Shown here piece after piece: positions 44,473-57,404 of a DNA stretch of 64,000 bases; the first letter of the stretch is position 1; every line of letters begins with the position of its first letter. The translations under genes and the position numbers were made by a program. Source of the stretch: Diphasiastrum complanatum (lineage: Eukaryota; Streptophyta; Lycopodiopsida; Lycopodiales; Lycopodiaceae); NCBI GenBank assembly GCA_029204225.1, contig CM055098.1, forward strand, positions 47,245,939 to 47,309,938, in the 5' to 3' direction. The notes under the pieces are model-generated. The model searched no databases. It worked only from the letters and a program-made list of their open reading frames with translations, and was not told where the DNA came from.

Positions 44473-45623
44473 CTCCCTCTTCAACTAGTTTTAGCATAGA
44501 CTTTGAGAACACTCCAAGTGAAGTCCTATGCTTCATGAACAAGTCCTTTCTCAATGCTTTGGTGATGATATCAGCTACACATTCCCTTGAAGACACATGT
44601 TTAAGCTCCTCCTCTTACTCCCTTACAAAGAAAGATGCCACCTCAATATGTTTGCTCCTAGCATGAAAGATAGGATTGGTTGCCAACTTTTGGGCTGATA
44701 GGTTGTCACAAAAGATAATTGGGCTCTCTGAAACATCCAACAAGTGAAGATCTTTGATCCATACCATCTCCTTTGTCTAATGTGTAAGTGCTTTGTACTC
44801 GACCTCACTAGATGACAATGAGATAGTGGCTTGTTTCTTTGACATCCATGACATAGCTCCATCACCCATGAAAATACAATGAGCACTTATGGATTTCTTA
44901 TCCATTTTAACTCCAGCAAAGTCCGAATCTGAAAAGCCAAAAAAAGTTAGGTGATGATCCCTCATACAATATGCCAAAATCTCGAGTTCCTATGATGTAT
45001 CTCAAAACTCGTTTCCCTAGCTTCCAACAATGCTGTTCACTAGGATCTTGCATAAATTGGCTCACTCTACGAACACAATAGCTTAGATCTGGACTTGTGA
45101 TGGCTAGATAGACGAGTGAACCAACTAGCTTTCTATAGAGAGTAATGTCCTTGAAGGATCTTTCACTACCTCTTATAGTTAGCTTTACATTTGACTCCAT
45201 AGAATAGAACTAGCATACTTCTCTTAACAAATGAAAGTTGATTGAGAAGATCTAATCACTTCTATTCATAAACTGTAATACAAATGACCAAGATCATACA
45301 CCTCAAACTCCTTGAGAGCACTCTTGATATCCTCCACATCTTGGTTGTCTCCACCACTCAAGATGATATCATCCACATAGATTAGCGAAATGATAACATC
45401 ATTTCTAGCAAACCAATAATAAAGTAAATGATCATACTCACTTATAACAAAGCCTTGAGAGATTAAAAAAGTGTTAAGTTTAGCATACCAGCTCCTTGGT
45501 GCTTGCTTAAGGCCATACAAACTCTTTTGTAGAAGACACACATGATTTGGCTTTGTAGGTGAAATGTAGCTCTCGGGTTGCTCCATGTACACTTCCTTCT
45601 CAAGATCACCATTCAAAAAACAA
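44473..45623 (-). pseudogene. K-family copia RT and RNase H
   Basis: Minus strand: NGDLEKEVYMEQPESY, SLYGLKQAPRSWYAKLNTFL, and an intact YVDD at 45379-45368 in an unbroken 117-codon frame. The connection follows in pieces (a stop in LYYSL/IEVIRS, a small deletion near 45200, then KDITLYRKLVGSLVYLAI). RNase H blocks are GFSDSDFAGVKMD, SSSEVEYKAL, IFCDNLSAQKL and CVADI. A purine tract, gaagagggag, ends the element before its LTR. RT is truncated upstream at about 45623. Confidence 0.9.
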
Positions 45624-45869
45624 TTAAAAAATGTAAAAAAATATATTAAAAAAAAGAGTACTTTTAAACAATTGTAAATAATAAAAAAAAACTTTCAAAA
45701 AATGAGAAAGAAGAAGATTATTATTAAAAATGGGGCTAAATCTTAAAAAAACCGTGATACAAACTTAAAACCTCTAAGAAACTTAAAATCCCTACAAAGA
45801 AAGTCTAGAAAGTCTTAAAAGGATTTAACCTTAATAAAAAAACTTTAAAAATGGGACAGAAAATTTAAG

Positions 45870-45912
<43 letters not shown>

Positions 45913-46126
45913 GTATAAAATTATTTTATAGAGAGAATGTGTTTTTTTGCCATCAAAATTGTCACGTTGTGTTGCCAAAAATGTCACGCTCTGCCCGCGA
46001 AAAATGTCATGCTTTTTAAAAGGAAAAAGCTAAAAAACATTTTTAAAAAAATGATAAGAAAACAACACATACAAGTTTTTTTTTTATTCTTTTGACACAC
46101 ACATTTCAAATTTTTCTCTCCCAAGA

Positions 46127-46128
<2 letters not shown>
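45624..46128. other. AT-rich simple sequence with CA run
   Basis: Poly-A-rich sequence, a (CA)n run at about 45874-45904, and two tgccaaaaatgtcacg-type repeats near 45970-46010. No gene is seen. Confidence 0.5.

Positions 46129-46194
<66 letters not shown>
46129..46194. repeat. (CT)n microsatellite
   Basis: About 66 bp of CT. Whether it lies in an LTR is unclear, since no LTR border is visible here. Confidence 0.95.
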
Positions 46195-46197
<3 letters not shown>

Positions 46198-46238
46198 TCG
46201 ATCGTTCAGGGTGTGAGCGAGAATTCATGTTCAGAATA

Positions 46239-47380
46239 GATCCAATGAAGCACCAATGAAGCAGCCTCGGAGTGTGCCATCGAAGAAAGGAGTTGCTCAT
46301 CGTGCTAGATCCTCTAAACTACGCAAGCACCCCACCAGGTCGTGGACACAGACTACGCATGAACTATCTTTTTCTGCTTTCTGGGCAACAAATGCCGACA
46401 TACATGGGGGCACTTTCAATATGCTCGACTTTTTTCAGAAGATCTACTTTTCAAGAAATCTATTCACATCAGCATCGCCATTACTCTAAAAAGTCCTCCA
46501 TTTTTAGTTTGACCGAGGCATTGATTTGAGTTACCATTCAAGAAAGGTGTCAAAAAACTACTATGTATTTTTTACTTTTCAAGAAGTTGTTGCTCGCTCC
46601 CTCACTAAAGTAATTCCGACTATAATCGTGGCTCACAATACTTGCTCAGTGATGTGGGATAGCTCTGATCGTCTTATTTTTTTTGTGCGAAACTTTTGAT
46701 GATGATTCATAAGGTGACAAATTGATCATTGTGTGCTTGGATGATTACCTCTTTTGAGTGACTATTCTCTTCATTTACGAACTTGCAGAATATAATAGAT
46801 CAAATGTGTTAGGCTTTCTTTTTGTTTTGCTCTTGAAGCTTGTAGTGGCTGCTTTCCACATATGAATGTCGTAATGGTAACGTCTAATGATAAGACGTCG
46901 TTAGCTTCCTTAACCTTCTTCAGCACATCGGTAGAAATAAACAAACTTTAGAGTTTCAACTACTCTTGAGGATTTGATTTTGTAAAGGAACCCAAGGCTA
47001 TCATATCACTTTTAAACACTCACATTGTAGATGATATCAATCTGTATTCTCTGATGTTTCAGCTACACAAAAATAGAACTGGAGGAACTTCTAACACTCT
47101 TCAAGTACTGACATACATGGGGGCACTTTCAATATGCGCCTATTACAATCATCTATAGCAAGTTTCTGGAGGCCATGTTTGCATGGGGAAGAAAGTCGAC
47201 TGGTGTTGTTCCTTTCAACACATCTGATCCTTCTCATCAGTATAGTTTCTCAAAAGGTTTTGTACTTTGCATGCATTCTCCAGAAAATGCTTTTTTAAGT
47301 TGTTTCAGAGCCATGTCATTTTTAGCAGTACACAACATAAGTCTGGGATTCCAGGTTTTTAAGGACAGATAAATCTTTAT
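46239..47380 (+). other. Unassigned region with a 28-bp dispersed repeat
   Basis: GACATACATGGGGGCACTTT, then CAATATGC, occurs at 46399-46426 and 47109-47136. A 77-codon basic frame at 46256-46489 (PSKKGVAHRARSSKLRKHP) and a 65-codon frame at 47175-47372 are protein-like but unrecognised. The repeat suggests an old duplication or a repeated element with a copy on each side. Confidence 0.35.
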
Positions 47381-47696
47381 TGAAAGACTTCCCAAAAATA
47401 AAAGGGGCTTGGGTTAGGGGTTTGCTTTATTGAAAACTACCAAAAATAAAAGGGGTATGGTTTTCTTTGGATTTGAAAAAATCCCAAGACTCTGATAGTG
47501 ATTTGGACGGTCCAAAAGAGTATTACATGGGAGGAGAGAAGACATGTGAGGATTAACTTATGGATTTGAGCTTGGTCTTTTGTCTGGTTTTTAGGTTGTT
47601 GTTGTAGATTCCAATTTTGGATTAAATCCTCTTGAAATTTTTTCCGTAGAGCTTTATCAGCCATATGTATCCTGCTATTTTGCTTGTGTGCCTTTT

Positions 47697-47754
47697 ATGG
47701 CCATAATGCCCATGGGCATTTTTGCCTTCAAAGGGCATTATGGCCATAATGCCC
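47697..47754. repeat. Compact palindrome cluster
   Basis: ATGGCCATAATGCCC (47697-47711) is the perfect inverse complement of 47733-47747. GGCCATAATGCCC is repeated directly at 47742-47754. AATGCCCATGGGCATT is itself a 16-bp palindrome. Several alternative hairpins are possible. Confidence 0.75.
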
Positions 47755-47989
47755 TGGCAAAATTAATCATAGAGCTCTGATTCTTTTTTTTTACAACAAC
47801 AAATATAGAAGCTTAGAGGCATTTATATCAAGTAAAGCTCTAACAGTTCAAACATCATGGCATTTTGTCCATTATCGAGAATACATCTCTTTTTTCTTGA
47901 TTAGGTGCTCAAAGTCGTAACACCCTCCTGCTGGGGCTTTATCGCTTTTACTAGATGCATTAACTCTTTTCTTTTATGCCACAATTGTT

Positions 47990-48190
47990 ATGAAAAAACT
48001 CTTATTTGTCTGCTGTAGTAGTGGAGTTGGATAAGAGAGTGACCTGCGATGCCAAAGATTAGGGCTTAAATCCCAACTATGTGTAGACACGAGAGATCTC
48101 AGATACCTAGGGTTCAAAAGCAGGCTATGCCAATTGTATATAAATAGAATACAAACGTTGAACATAGCAAAACAAATAGTTGCTTAATTG
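47990..48190 (+). repeat. Possible tRNA-derived SINE
   Basis: TAGTGGAGTTGGATAAGAG resembles a pol III A box and, about 40 bp on, GGGCTTAAATCCC resembles a B box (GGGTTCGAATCCC). This is the layout of a tRNA-like SINE head. No flanking duplication or tail was defined, and it does not fold as a functional tRNA. Confidence 0.3.
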
Positions 48191-48592
48191 GGTTTTGATT
48201 TTTTTCTCTTATTAAATGAACCCAATATTTTATATTTGCATGTTGGAGCACTAGCTTTGTTAGATTCATAGAACTATGTGTGAAGAACATAATTCATCCC
48301 CCTTTGACATTAGCATCCCCTCTGACAAATTAGAATGTCTCCTATCACATGAGTTTTTGAATTAAGATATCTTTTGGTTTTTTAAGAGTACCATTCATAA
48401 AGTAAGTCAATGGATTGCGGCCATGCTTTTTGCAACCTCAAGCATTTTCATTCTAAGAAAATACTTGACCTCTACTGAAATTTTGGAAGCTTTCACCCCT
48501 CCGTAGACAAGTATGTCTTCTGCTTTACAACACAAGCTTCAAGAACTTTGGGATGAATACATTCTAGCGCAATCATTTGCACATTCTGCATG

Positions 48593-48755
<163 letters not shown>

Positions 48756-48799
48756 TAGTTTATTGGAGCGATTGTTGTATAGCATGGTGTACATCCTAG

Positions 48800-49483
<684 letters not shown>

Positions 49484-50357
49484 TGATGAGAGTATGAGGA
49501 GGATCGCAGTCACGAAGCTTTCGCGAAGGAATTACGACTCTCTCTTTATCCTCGGATGGAGTTCAGATGCGATCACTGGACACTGCCAATTGAATCACTC
49601 CTACAGTCCTCCAGAGTGTAGTCCAGCACTGCTGATCTACGTTTATAAAATTAATGCAGCATTCAACATAGGTTCAACCAAGGTGTGGAATTCAAATGAA
49701 CAAGGAAACTTAGTTAAACACACGAATATATAGAAGCCGCATTAGCATTCGAAATCAGACACAGTAAGCAAATAATCTATATTGATCTTTCTCTGATTTC
49801 TTCAAGCACTGCATGCAAATCCATGCAGTGCGCTGGCGTGGGAGAAACACAGTTCTCTCACGAGCAATCGTCTTGCTTTACTAGCGGACAGTTGGATCTA
49901 CAAATCCTAGACAGAATTGTCTTCGCAAGCAGGCGGACATGTATTCTGTACTTCGTCTTGATTGCTTACTAGCATCAGACTACTACGTTACACTGTATGT
50001 GTGCTCTGTTGATCTATATGTCAAATAACATCCAGTAAGTATAGTCGCTCTATGTAAATCTAAGATTAGAGTGATTAAGCATCTACAACTAATCAAGGAA
50101 ATACAAGAGTGGCAGATTAGCCACGACCTAAAATGTATTTGTTGACGTCATGCCATCAAATCAGACATTTGTACTTCTGGGTACTTGCATGATCTCGCTG
50201 GTACTCTCTGGTGTGTGGAGGTCAAGAGAAGGTCTCGTTTTGGTCGTTTGCCTTCTCTCGTACTGGACCGCAAAAGATTCTCGTTTGTGAATCTTTCGAG
50301 TTCGTGAACCGTTCATCTTCGTCCCTTTGACTTTCGAGTTCGCGTCCCTTTGACTTT
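49484..50357 (-). repeat. M-family LTR, minus strand
   Basis: On the minus strand it ends CTCATCA at 49484, as the M 5' LTR does at 13997, and shares its R-U5 region with 13549-13997. The upper part resembles the 3' LTR start at 19740-19860. It is cut near 50357 by L-family LTR sequence. Confidence 0.75.
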
Positions 50358-51172
50358 TGAACCATTTGATGGTATGGCTTCTAACCTTTTCCTAAAGGTA
50401 TGTGCAAGTACTAAGAAGAGTACCTGAAGAAAGAATCCAAAGAAGCTTCTTAAAGCTTAAAGACGGTACCTGAAGAAGGCTCAATCGAGTCTATAAAGAA
50501 GGCTCACTCGAGTCTATAAAGACTGGGAGAAGAAACCAAAGGACTGATCACCCTTTGTGTCACACTCCATTATGATTGGAGATGGGCAACCCCTAGAAAA
50601 AAGAGGCTAGGAATTGATGAAAATTATGCAAGGTAAGATGGACATATACAAAGCCTTTCCCATGACATGAAAAACACTTGGGTGGATCCCAATGTTGTAC
50701 ACAAAGAAATATTCAACTTAAAAGTGACTAACATTGAATGTTAGGCTACCTACCTTCTATCCTTATCAATATGTATTTTACCTACTTTTCCACCTGGCTT
50801 GAAAGCAATAGGACACCTAGGAAAATGCGCCCTCCTACTCCTCCCCTTTTGCTCTAACTAAGTGATAAACACTCTCTCATACCTATACACCTCACCCTCT
50901 CACTTTACTTATCCTAGAGTCTCCCTTACACCTCTCACACTTATTTTGGACACCTCAGCCACTTCCTACACATTCCCTATAAAAGGACTACTCGCCCCTC
51001 TCCCTCATTATTCATCTGCCATTCATTTTTGCTTTGCCTATTGCTCTTGCTTGTGTGTGCGTAGGTGTTTGGAAGAAAGCTTGGAGCTATGGCTTGAGGA
51101 GGATCTATCAAGCTTGCACTGGAATCACTTTTTGGAACCACTTTCACACACACTCACTTTCTCCTACCTCTT

Positions 51173-51175
<3 letters not shown>

Positions 51176-51259
<84 letters not shown>
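51176..51259. repeat. (CT)n microsatellite in L LTR
   Basis: About 84 bp of CT, about 200 bp downstream of the LTR TATA box. Confidence 0.95.
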
Positions 51260-51264
<5 letters not shown>

Positions 51265-51727
51265 AAACTTTCACACCATCCATAAGACTGATGGCCATGC
51301 ATGTCACACCATCCATGACTTGATGGCTTTGCATGTCACACCATCCATGACTTGATGACTTTGCATGTCACATCATCCATAACGTTTTGGTCATGCATGT
51401 CTGATTTAGGAGTTGCATGTTCGATTTGGGAACTTGCATGTATGAAATTGAAGTTTTGTATGTTGAAATAGAAGCTTGCATGTCAAATTGGATTCATGCA
51501 TGCCATAACTACTGATGTCAAATGCCTATGCATGTTTTTTTCTTGATCAGTAAGACGTTGAATGTCATAAGGAACCACTTTTCTTGGTATAGATTCTTTA
51601 AGATCTAGAATTTGTAAACTTCTGGTTGATATAAAAGATCTAAGAATCCATCTTCCCAAAACCACTATATATGTAATTGGCCTTGGGCCAGTTGATCTTG
51701 CATAATTTGAAAAGAAAAATCCTTCGA

Positions 51728-51745
51728 GGGGGGGGGGGGGGGGGG
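51728..51745 (+). repeat. G18 homopolymer
   Basis: Eighteen consecutive G before tcccc. The sister LTR has only a short interrupted run at the same place (11279-11291 on the other strand), so it expanded. It could form a G-quadruplex. Confidence 0.9.
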
Positions 51746-51984
51746 TCCCCATCTTGACCCCTCATCAAGTCTCTTGAATGAATGATTTTGTGATTGAATG
51801 TTAAAGCTCTTCCCTAAGTTTTTGAGTTTTTTTTCAAGTTATATTTAACAGTGTTATGTTGAGTTGTTCTTTTTAAGTCACAACTTCTAAAGTCAGGACT
51901 TTAGAAATAGTAGACCTTCACTCCAAGTTCACAGATGAACTATTGCTGTTCTCTTGTCTGTTCTGTGCTAATTTGTTTCTCGCT

Positions 51985-52055
51985 GCGTGACCCTTCTTAT
52001 GGCAATGGATACACTCAATCTTGGGATTGAGCCAGCATATATCTACTGTATGTCC
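51985..52055 (-). pseudogene. M-family copia gag scrap
   Basis: The reverse complement matches the knuckle region of the M gag at about 14905-14975 (ggctcactcccaagattgagtg to cattgccataagaaggg). About 65 bp survive, on the same strand as the M LTR at 49484-50357, so both may belong to one shattered element. Confidence 0.7.
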
Positions 52056-52139
52056 GTATCTTTTGTGTTAGCAACTGTGAAATAAAACTCTGTGGCATGT
52101 GTTTTGTAAGACCACGTATGAGTATCTGTCAATAAACTT

Positions 52140-52817
52140 CAACCATGGCATGTGTTTTGTAAGTCCTTGAGTAGAAGTTTAAATAATAATAAAATAGCTT
52201 AAACTTAGATTTAGAACTTAGACTTAGGAAACTTAAGATTAGAAATATTTTATCTTAAGTTTTCCTAAGTTAAGAACTTTGAAGTTCTAAGGCTAGAAAC
52301 AGATTAGTCCCATAAGTTAGTAGACCCTTATGGAAGACCCTCCTTGCCATAAAAGGAGAGGTGTTTGCATTGTAAACAACACTTTGTGATTAAGGCAAAA
52401 TTACTATTGTGATTATCTTGCATTTCATTGTGTTTCCATTTTAAGGTGCATAGCTTGAGGGAAGGTGCTCGGGCCTCCTCTTGCCTCATTTCATTGGCCT
52501 TTAACTGTGGCATGGTTTTAAGTATTTATTGCTTAGTTTAGCCGCAATTCTTATTATCCTCCTTTGGGTGTTACGTAGGATTTAGTATTCTTGCTAGTTG
52601 GGTTTGTCTTAGCAAGGAATTTTATTGTTGTCATTAATTAGCTTATTTTTGTTACAAACACTAGTTGGGAAAGCCTTAGTGTTCTCATTCATGTTGATTT
52701 TTTCCGTATTCTGTTGAAGCTTGTTGTAGAAACTTAAAAAGTGGACGAATCTCTCCATCCTTATACTACACCTGTAAGTAGATCTAGCCATCGCATAGAC
52801 TAGAAATACTTCCAACA
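52140..52817 (+). repeat. Gypsy LTR (family N)
   Basis: It ends acttccaaca at 52817, one base before the primer site, and has a TATA box, gccataaaagg, at about 52350. A duplicated ggcatgtgttttgtaag (52090 and 52145) lies near the presumed start, which is not fixed exactly. There is no CT tract in this LTR. Confidence 0.65.
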
Positions 52818-52818
52818 T

Positions 52819-52833
52819 TGGCGTCGTTGTCGC
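52819..52833 (+). promoter_or_regulatory. Decayed gypsy primer-binding site
   Basis: TGGCGTCGTTGTCGC matches the Athila/Tat primer site with two C-to-T changes and a changed end. Confidence 0.75.
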
Positions 52834-53560
52834 TTTTTAAAATTTTTTTACCTAGCTTCTTCTCCTTTTTCTTTTGTTTTCTTTGCTTCCATGTTGTATG
52901 TTTGCTTGATTGCTTGTCTCTATCTACCAACAAACAGCACACGTCGTCTCTCCAGGTCCTACACGAGCTGTGGAGCAACTTCTCAAACCGGGGGGAAGCA
53001 ACATTAGAAGTGACCCAAGTGACCTTTTTCAAAACCAAAAAGGTATATCAGAATTCGCCAGCCAGTCTGCAGCCTTTACAGACCCTGATCTTTCATTTTA
53101 TCACCTCCACGAATTCTGACCACGGTCAGATTTTGAGAAAACAGCCTGATATACTATCAAAATCCCTTATTTCTCACCCGAATCTTTTTCCACCCTGTTA
53201 ACTGTCATAAAATCACATTTTTTTCATATTCTCTATCTGCCAGTCAAAACTCTCTTTTAGAATTCGCCATCAAGCCTCAGAATTCGTTCTCAAAGAGTAC
53301 GATTTCTCTGTCCTACCCGCAAATTCTGAAACTACAATTTTTTCTCAAAAAATCTAAAAAAATCACTATTTTGACATTCAAAACTCTCTGTTAGAATTCA
53401 CAAGTATTATAGTTAGATTTATCTGCCTCTCCACGATTTCTCATCCTGTCCACAAATTCTATCACGACTAGAAAGACCAGTTTTTGTCCTACACTATCCA
53501 TTCTGTAAGCAAACTACCCTTTTGCCAAGTACAGTACTGACCTGCTCATTTGTATTCTGC
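52834..53560 (+). other. Leader of N element with AGAATTCGCC-like repeats
   Basis: Non-coding leader between primer site and pol. Variants of agaattcgcca / cgaattctga recur (about 53050, 53108, 53260, 53280, 53395, 53450), reminiscent of the repeated motifs in the P leader. The open frames here are not convincing. Confidence 0.5.
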
Positions 53561-54195
53561 ATCATGTCTTGTGACTGTGCTGAATCTTCTAATCTGACTC
53601 CTCCACGACTAGAACGAAGAATTCCATCAATATCAATTTTATTGATATTCTTCCACACCATGATGAACTGCTAAATGTTGCATGGCTACTTACTAATGAA
53701 TTAGATGATTTATTCATTGATGACGAGAATGTCTTACAAATTCAGAATTGCCCAGAAGATATGGACATTTCTGATATTGAGATCCTCAACTATATGGAGG
53801 CACTCCCACCTAGGACCTATCTGCAACATGCTTCCAAGGTGGAACTAGTTGCAAGGTTGCAATTGAAAAGCATGAGACAAAATTCTACCGTCCCAAATGC
53901 CCACACTATCCATGGGATCTTTGTGAGGAGGAGACTATATCTCAAATTGATGATGAGATCCTCCATGACATACCAACCGTCCCTCATCCACACACCTCTC
54001 CGCCACCGAAACCTCAATCATGTGGTCATACTATGAAAGAGAAAATGAAAAAACCACTTCAAATTCAACCGCTGGGTGACCTCACCATTGTTCGAAAAGT
54101 TTTTGAGATTGTCTCTAGTCCTACACCAGTCCCCGAAAATTTTCAAGCACCATCCCGACAAGAGAAAGACAAGGCCCTCTCGAATCTCCAGCCCA
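53561..54195 (+). pseudogene. Region between leader and RT of N element
   Basis: Coding-like with frameshifts (DISDIEILNYMEALPPRTYL, KVELVARLQL), probably the linker N-terminal to RT. A complete gag with knuckles and a protease DTG/DSG motif are not found, so gag-protease appears deleted. Confidence 0.45.
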
Positions 54196-56212
54196 TGATG
54201 TTCTTGCATACTTTAAGGACTATACGATCGAGGATGTCACAATCCAATTACCCCAAGCTCAACGTGAGTCAACTGGTAATTCACCCTACGAAGGCCCTGC
54301 ACAAACCATAACCCTTTCCCTGAGTGAGCCAAATGAAACCAACGAATATCTTGTCCACGTCGGAGCTCATCTCAATCGCGAACAACGCAGATGGCTTGAA
54401 AAGCTCCTGCAAAAATATCGACATGTCTTTGTCTGGACCTATAAAGACATGAAAGACGTCTCACCCCAAGTAGTTGTGCATCGTATTCCGCTTAAACCGG
54501 GTGCGAGGCCCACTGCTAGTCGTCCATATAGATGCAATCCCATCTATAAGGCCAAGATCAAAGAAGAATTACAATGCCTCTTAGATGCGGGATTTATCTA
54601 TGAAATTGAACATACTAAGTGGGTCTCCCCAATTGTCATCGTCCCCAAGAAAAATGAAAAACTCTGAATTTGTGTCAATTTTAAGAAACTTAACGACGTC
54701 ACTGAACGTGATCATTTTCCATTACCTTTCGGAGAATCCATCTTAGAAAATCTAGCAGGAGATGAGGCTTACTCCTTCTTAGATGGCTTTAGCGGATACA
54801 ATATAATCCAAATCGCTGAAGAAGATCAACACAAAACCGCTTTTGCCATAGAATGGGGAATCTTCTGTTGGAAAGTCATGCCCTTTGGTCTCTGCAATGC
54901 TCCTAGCACATTCCAACGTGTTATGCAAGCGGCCTTTTCTCAGCAGATGGGCGATACCTTAGAAGTTTACTTGGACGATTTAGGAGCACATTCCGAAGAA
55001 ATACACCATTTGTCTGTGCTAAATTTTTTTTTTATCCAATGTCAACACTTCGGCATCTCTCTTAATCCTAAAAAATGCCAGATTTGGGTAATCCATGGTA
55101 TTGTGTTAGGACATATTATCTCATGAAATGGCATTGCCACTAACCCTGAAAAGATCCTTATCATTCAAAATCTTTCAGAACCGCGTACGATACGTGAAAT
55201 TTACTATTTCCTTGGCCACGCCAAATACTATCGGTGCTTTATTTTCGATTTCGCTAACAAAGCACACTTAATCTACAAAGTAGTTGTAGTTCCCAAATGG
55301 ACAAATGAACAACGCATCACTTTTAATCAACTCAAAGAAGCCCTTACCAATGCACCCATCCTCCGAGCTCCTGATTATTCTAAAGAATTCCATGTGCATA
55401 CCAATGCATCCAAGTATGCCATAGGAGCAGTGCTCACCGAACCGGGAGAATTGAAAAAGGACTACCCAATCCGTTTTCTTAGTTGACAATTGATACCTGC
55501 TGAAGTCAATTATACCACTACCGAATGTGAAGCCTTGGCAATGGTATATGCGGTTCAGAAGTTTTGCCATTATCTTCTTGGAAAAGTCTTTGCGTTCTTC
55601 ACTGATCATCAAGCATTGTTGTATCTCATCAACAAGTCTTGTACCACAGGCTGTATTACTAGATGGATCCTATTACTGCGAGCATTTGAGTTAAGGATCG
55701 TGGTTCATAAGGGAGTTCAGCATTTTCTAGCAGACCATCTATCCCGAATCCCTAAACTTCCTACCCCTGATCAAGGCGTCAATGATGATTTACCAGATGC
55801 AATCCTTTTCCAAGTTGAATCTACACCTATATGGGCTAAGGAATTTATAGAATATTTAACTTCAGGGCAAATGGATCCTTCCTTCTCTAAACCTAAACAA
55901 CGTGCGTTGGTCCTCAAAACTAAACCTTATACTTTAATTGCAAGGCAACTCTACAAGCAAGGGTTAGATGGAATTATCTGACGATGTCTTACTGAAGGCA
56001 AAATACCCTCACTCATGAAGGTATTGGTGTAGGCCATTTCTCTTCTGAAACAACTACTAAGAAAATCCTCTTGGCTGATTTTTGGTGGCCAACACTGTTC
56101 AAGGATACGCACAATTACACTAAGGCTTGTGATGTCTGCCAACACACAAAACGTTTTCAAAAAATAGACTACATGCCTTTACACCCCGTAACCACTGATC
56201 AAGCTACACCAA
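54196..56212 (+). pseudogene. Ty3/gypsy RT, RNase H and integrase zinc domain
   Basis: One frame from about 54197 to 55981 with four TGA stops (54665, 55124, 55484, 55979). RT: KYRHVFVWTYKDMKDVSP, GFIYEIEHTKWVSPIVIVPK, AYSFLDGFSGYN, MPFGLCNAPSTFQRVM, and YLDD at 54968-54979. The connection has FLGHAKYYRCFI. In RNase H the first acidic position reads HTNASK, with Asn (55403-55405) where Asp is usual. CEALAMVYAVQKF and FFTDHQALLYL keep Glu and Asp. After a frameshift the integrase HHCC domain follows (THEGIGVGHF, ACDVCQ). The integrase core is lost at about 56212. Confidence 0.9.
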
Positions 56213-56335
56213 GGATTTGAGAATCCACCTACTTGGATGTGAATTCCACCACCTGGAAGCAAAAGCAAAGAGATCCACCAAAAAAGCTACAAAATTCCAA
56301 GATTCTCAAGCCACACCTCCTGGTTGATGTGATCC

Positions 56336-56635
56336 AAGCTCTGATACTACCATAACGATCATCAAGTGAAGATCTTTAAGAATCCTGTCACATGCAAACC
56401 AAAAGTTGAGGCATTCCATCAGAGTATCCCTGACAACAACGCCACTATTGTGTCATCGATGTAGCATAGGGATCCGTCGCTAGGAGCGGCAACCTCGCCT
56501 TCACCTGCATAACAAGAAGAGAGAGAGAGAGAAGAGAGAGAGAAGAAAGAGAGTGGAGAGAGGGAGAGAGAGAACACTTAGATTGAGAAAGGCTTTCAGG
56601 GCTCAATCGCCTACCCAAAGCTATTCTATCCCAAC

Positions 56636-56718
<83 letters not shown>

Positions 56719-57180
56719 AGAAGAAGAAGAAGAAGAAGAAGAAGATGATGACGATGATGAAGAAGAAGAAGAAGTGAGACCAACAAAATTTTATTGAGAA
56801 GAGGATGGAAGATGATACAATACAAAAGAAGTGGCTCTCTCTTATAGAGTTTAGAGGTGAGTCTCCTTCACTCTCATTGGCCACTTCATTGGGGCAAGGA
56901 TTCTAATCCAAGACTTTAAAATAAACACAACTTAAATTTATTTGTGCTAAGAAAGCACAAGGGCACTCACATGATTCATGTGATTTTAAGTTGTTTTTAT
57001 TTGCAACTTGACTTAGGGCCTCTAATGTCATTTAAGAGTTTTGAGCCCCTAGTCTCTTATTCCTAGAAATTACAACTTGCTACTTGTGCTCATTGGGTTG
57101 GGCTTACACGCGTAGGATGTCAGTGCCCTCCCACTTATTGCCCTACTTACAATGTACTGTGGCGGGGGCCACTAGGTAAG
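56336..57180 (-). repeat. Probable LTR (family O) with GA tract
   Basis: Minus strand: a primer-site-like TGGTAGTATCAGAGCTTG at 56353-56336 (three extra bases relative to TGGTATCAGAGC), upstream of which lie a CTT/CT tract (56776-56638) and a TATA box, CTCTATAAGAG, near 56850. This order (TATA, CT tract, LTR end, primer site) parallels K and L. The LTR start is not defined. ggcattccat and agagtatc recur at 56411 and 57499. Confidence 0.45.
56638..56776. repeat. (GA)n(GAA)n compound microsatellite
   Basis: GA for about 76 bp, then GAA, GAT and GAA triplets to 56776. A smaller GA-rich cluster lies at 56516-56572. Confidence 0.95.
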
Positions 57181-57404
57181 GCTTGGCTAATAGTATTTTA
57201 AATGGTGGGGCCCACTTGTTTATTATTGTGCAAGAAAAACCCACAATAGGGTCCATGACCCAAAGTAGTGTCGGTCCCTCGGCACTAGGCTGCGACTGTC
57301 GTGAGGGCGTTTTGTCGGTTCTTTTATTGCTGGGACATGGGTGCTTCAGGAAAAACGTGGATAGAATTTGCTTACATAAATCTAAGGCTTTATTAGTGGA
57401 TGAT

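Larger units (their letters stand above)
50358..51933 (+). repeat. L-family LTR, 5' part missing
   Basis: It shares the order of landmarks with the minus-strand LTR 13012-11085: ggtatgtgcaagtac, repeated gagtctataaagaag, gatgggcaaccc, TATA in ccctataaaagg (about 50975), CT tract (51176-51259), catgcatgtc repeats (51295-51500), an expanded G run (51728-51745), and the end caagttcaca near 51933. No primer site follows, so this is a solo or cut LTR. Confidence 0.75.

Noticed and set aside
48000..48080. Functional tRNA gene
   Set aside because: A- and B-box-like words are present but acceptor and anticodon stems do not pair; at best a SINE head.
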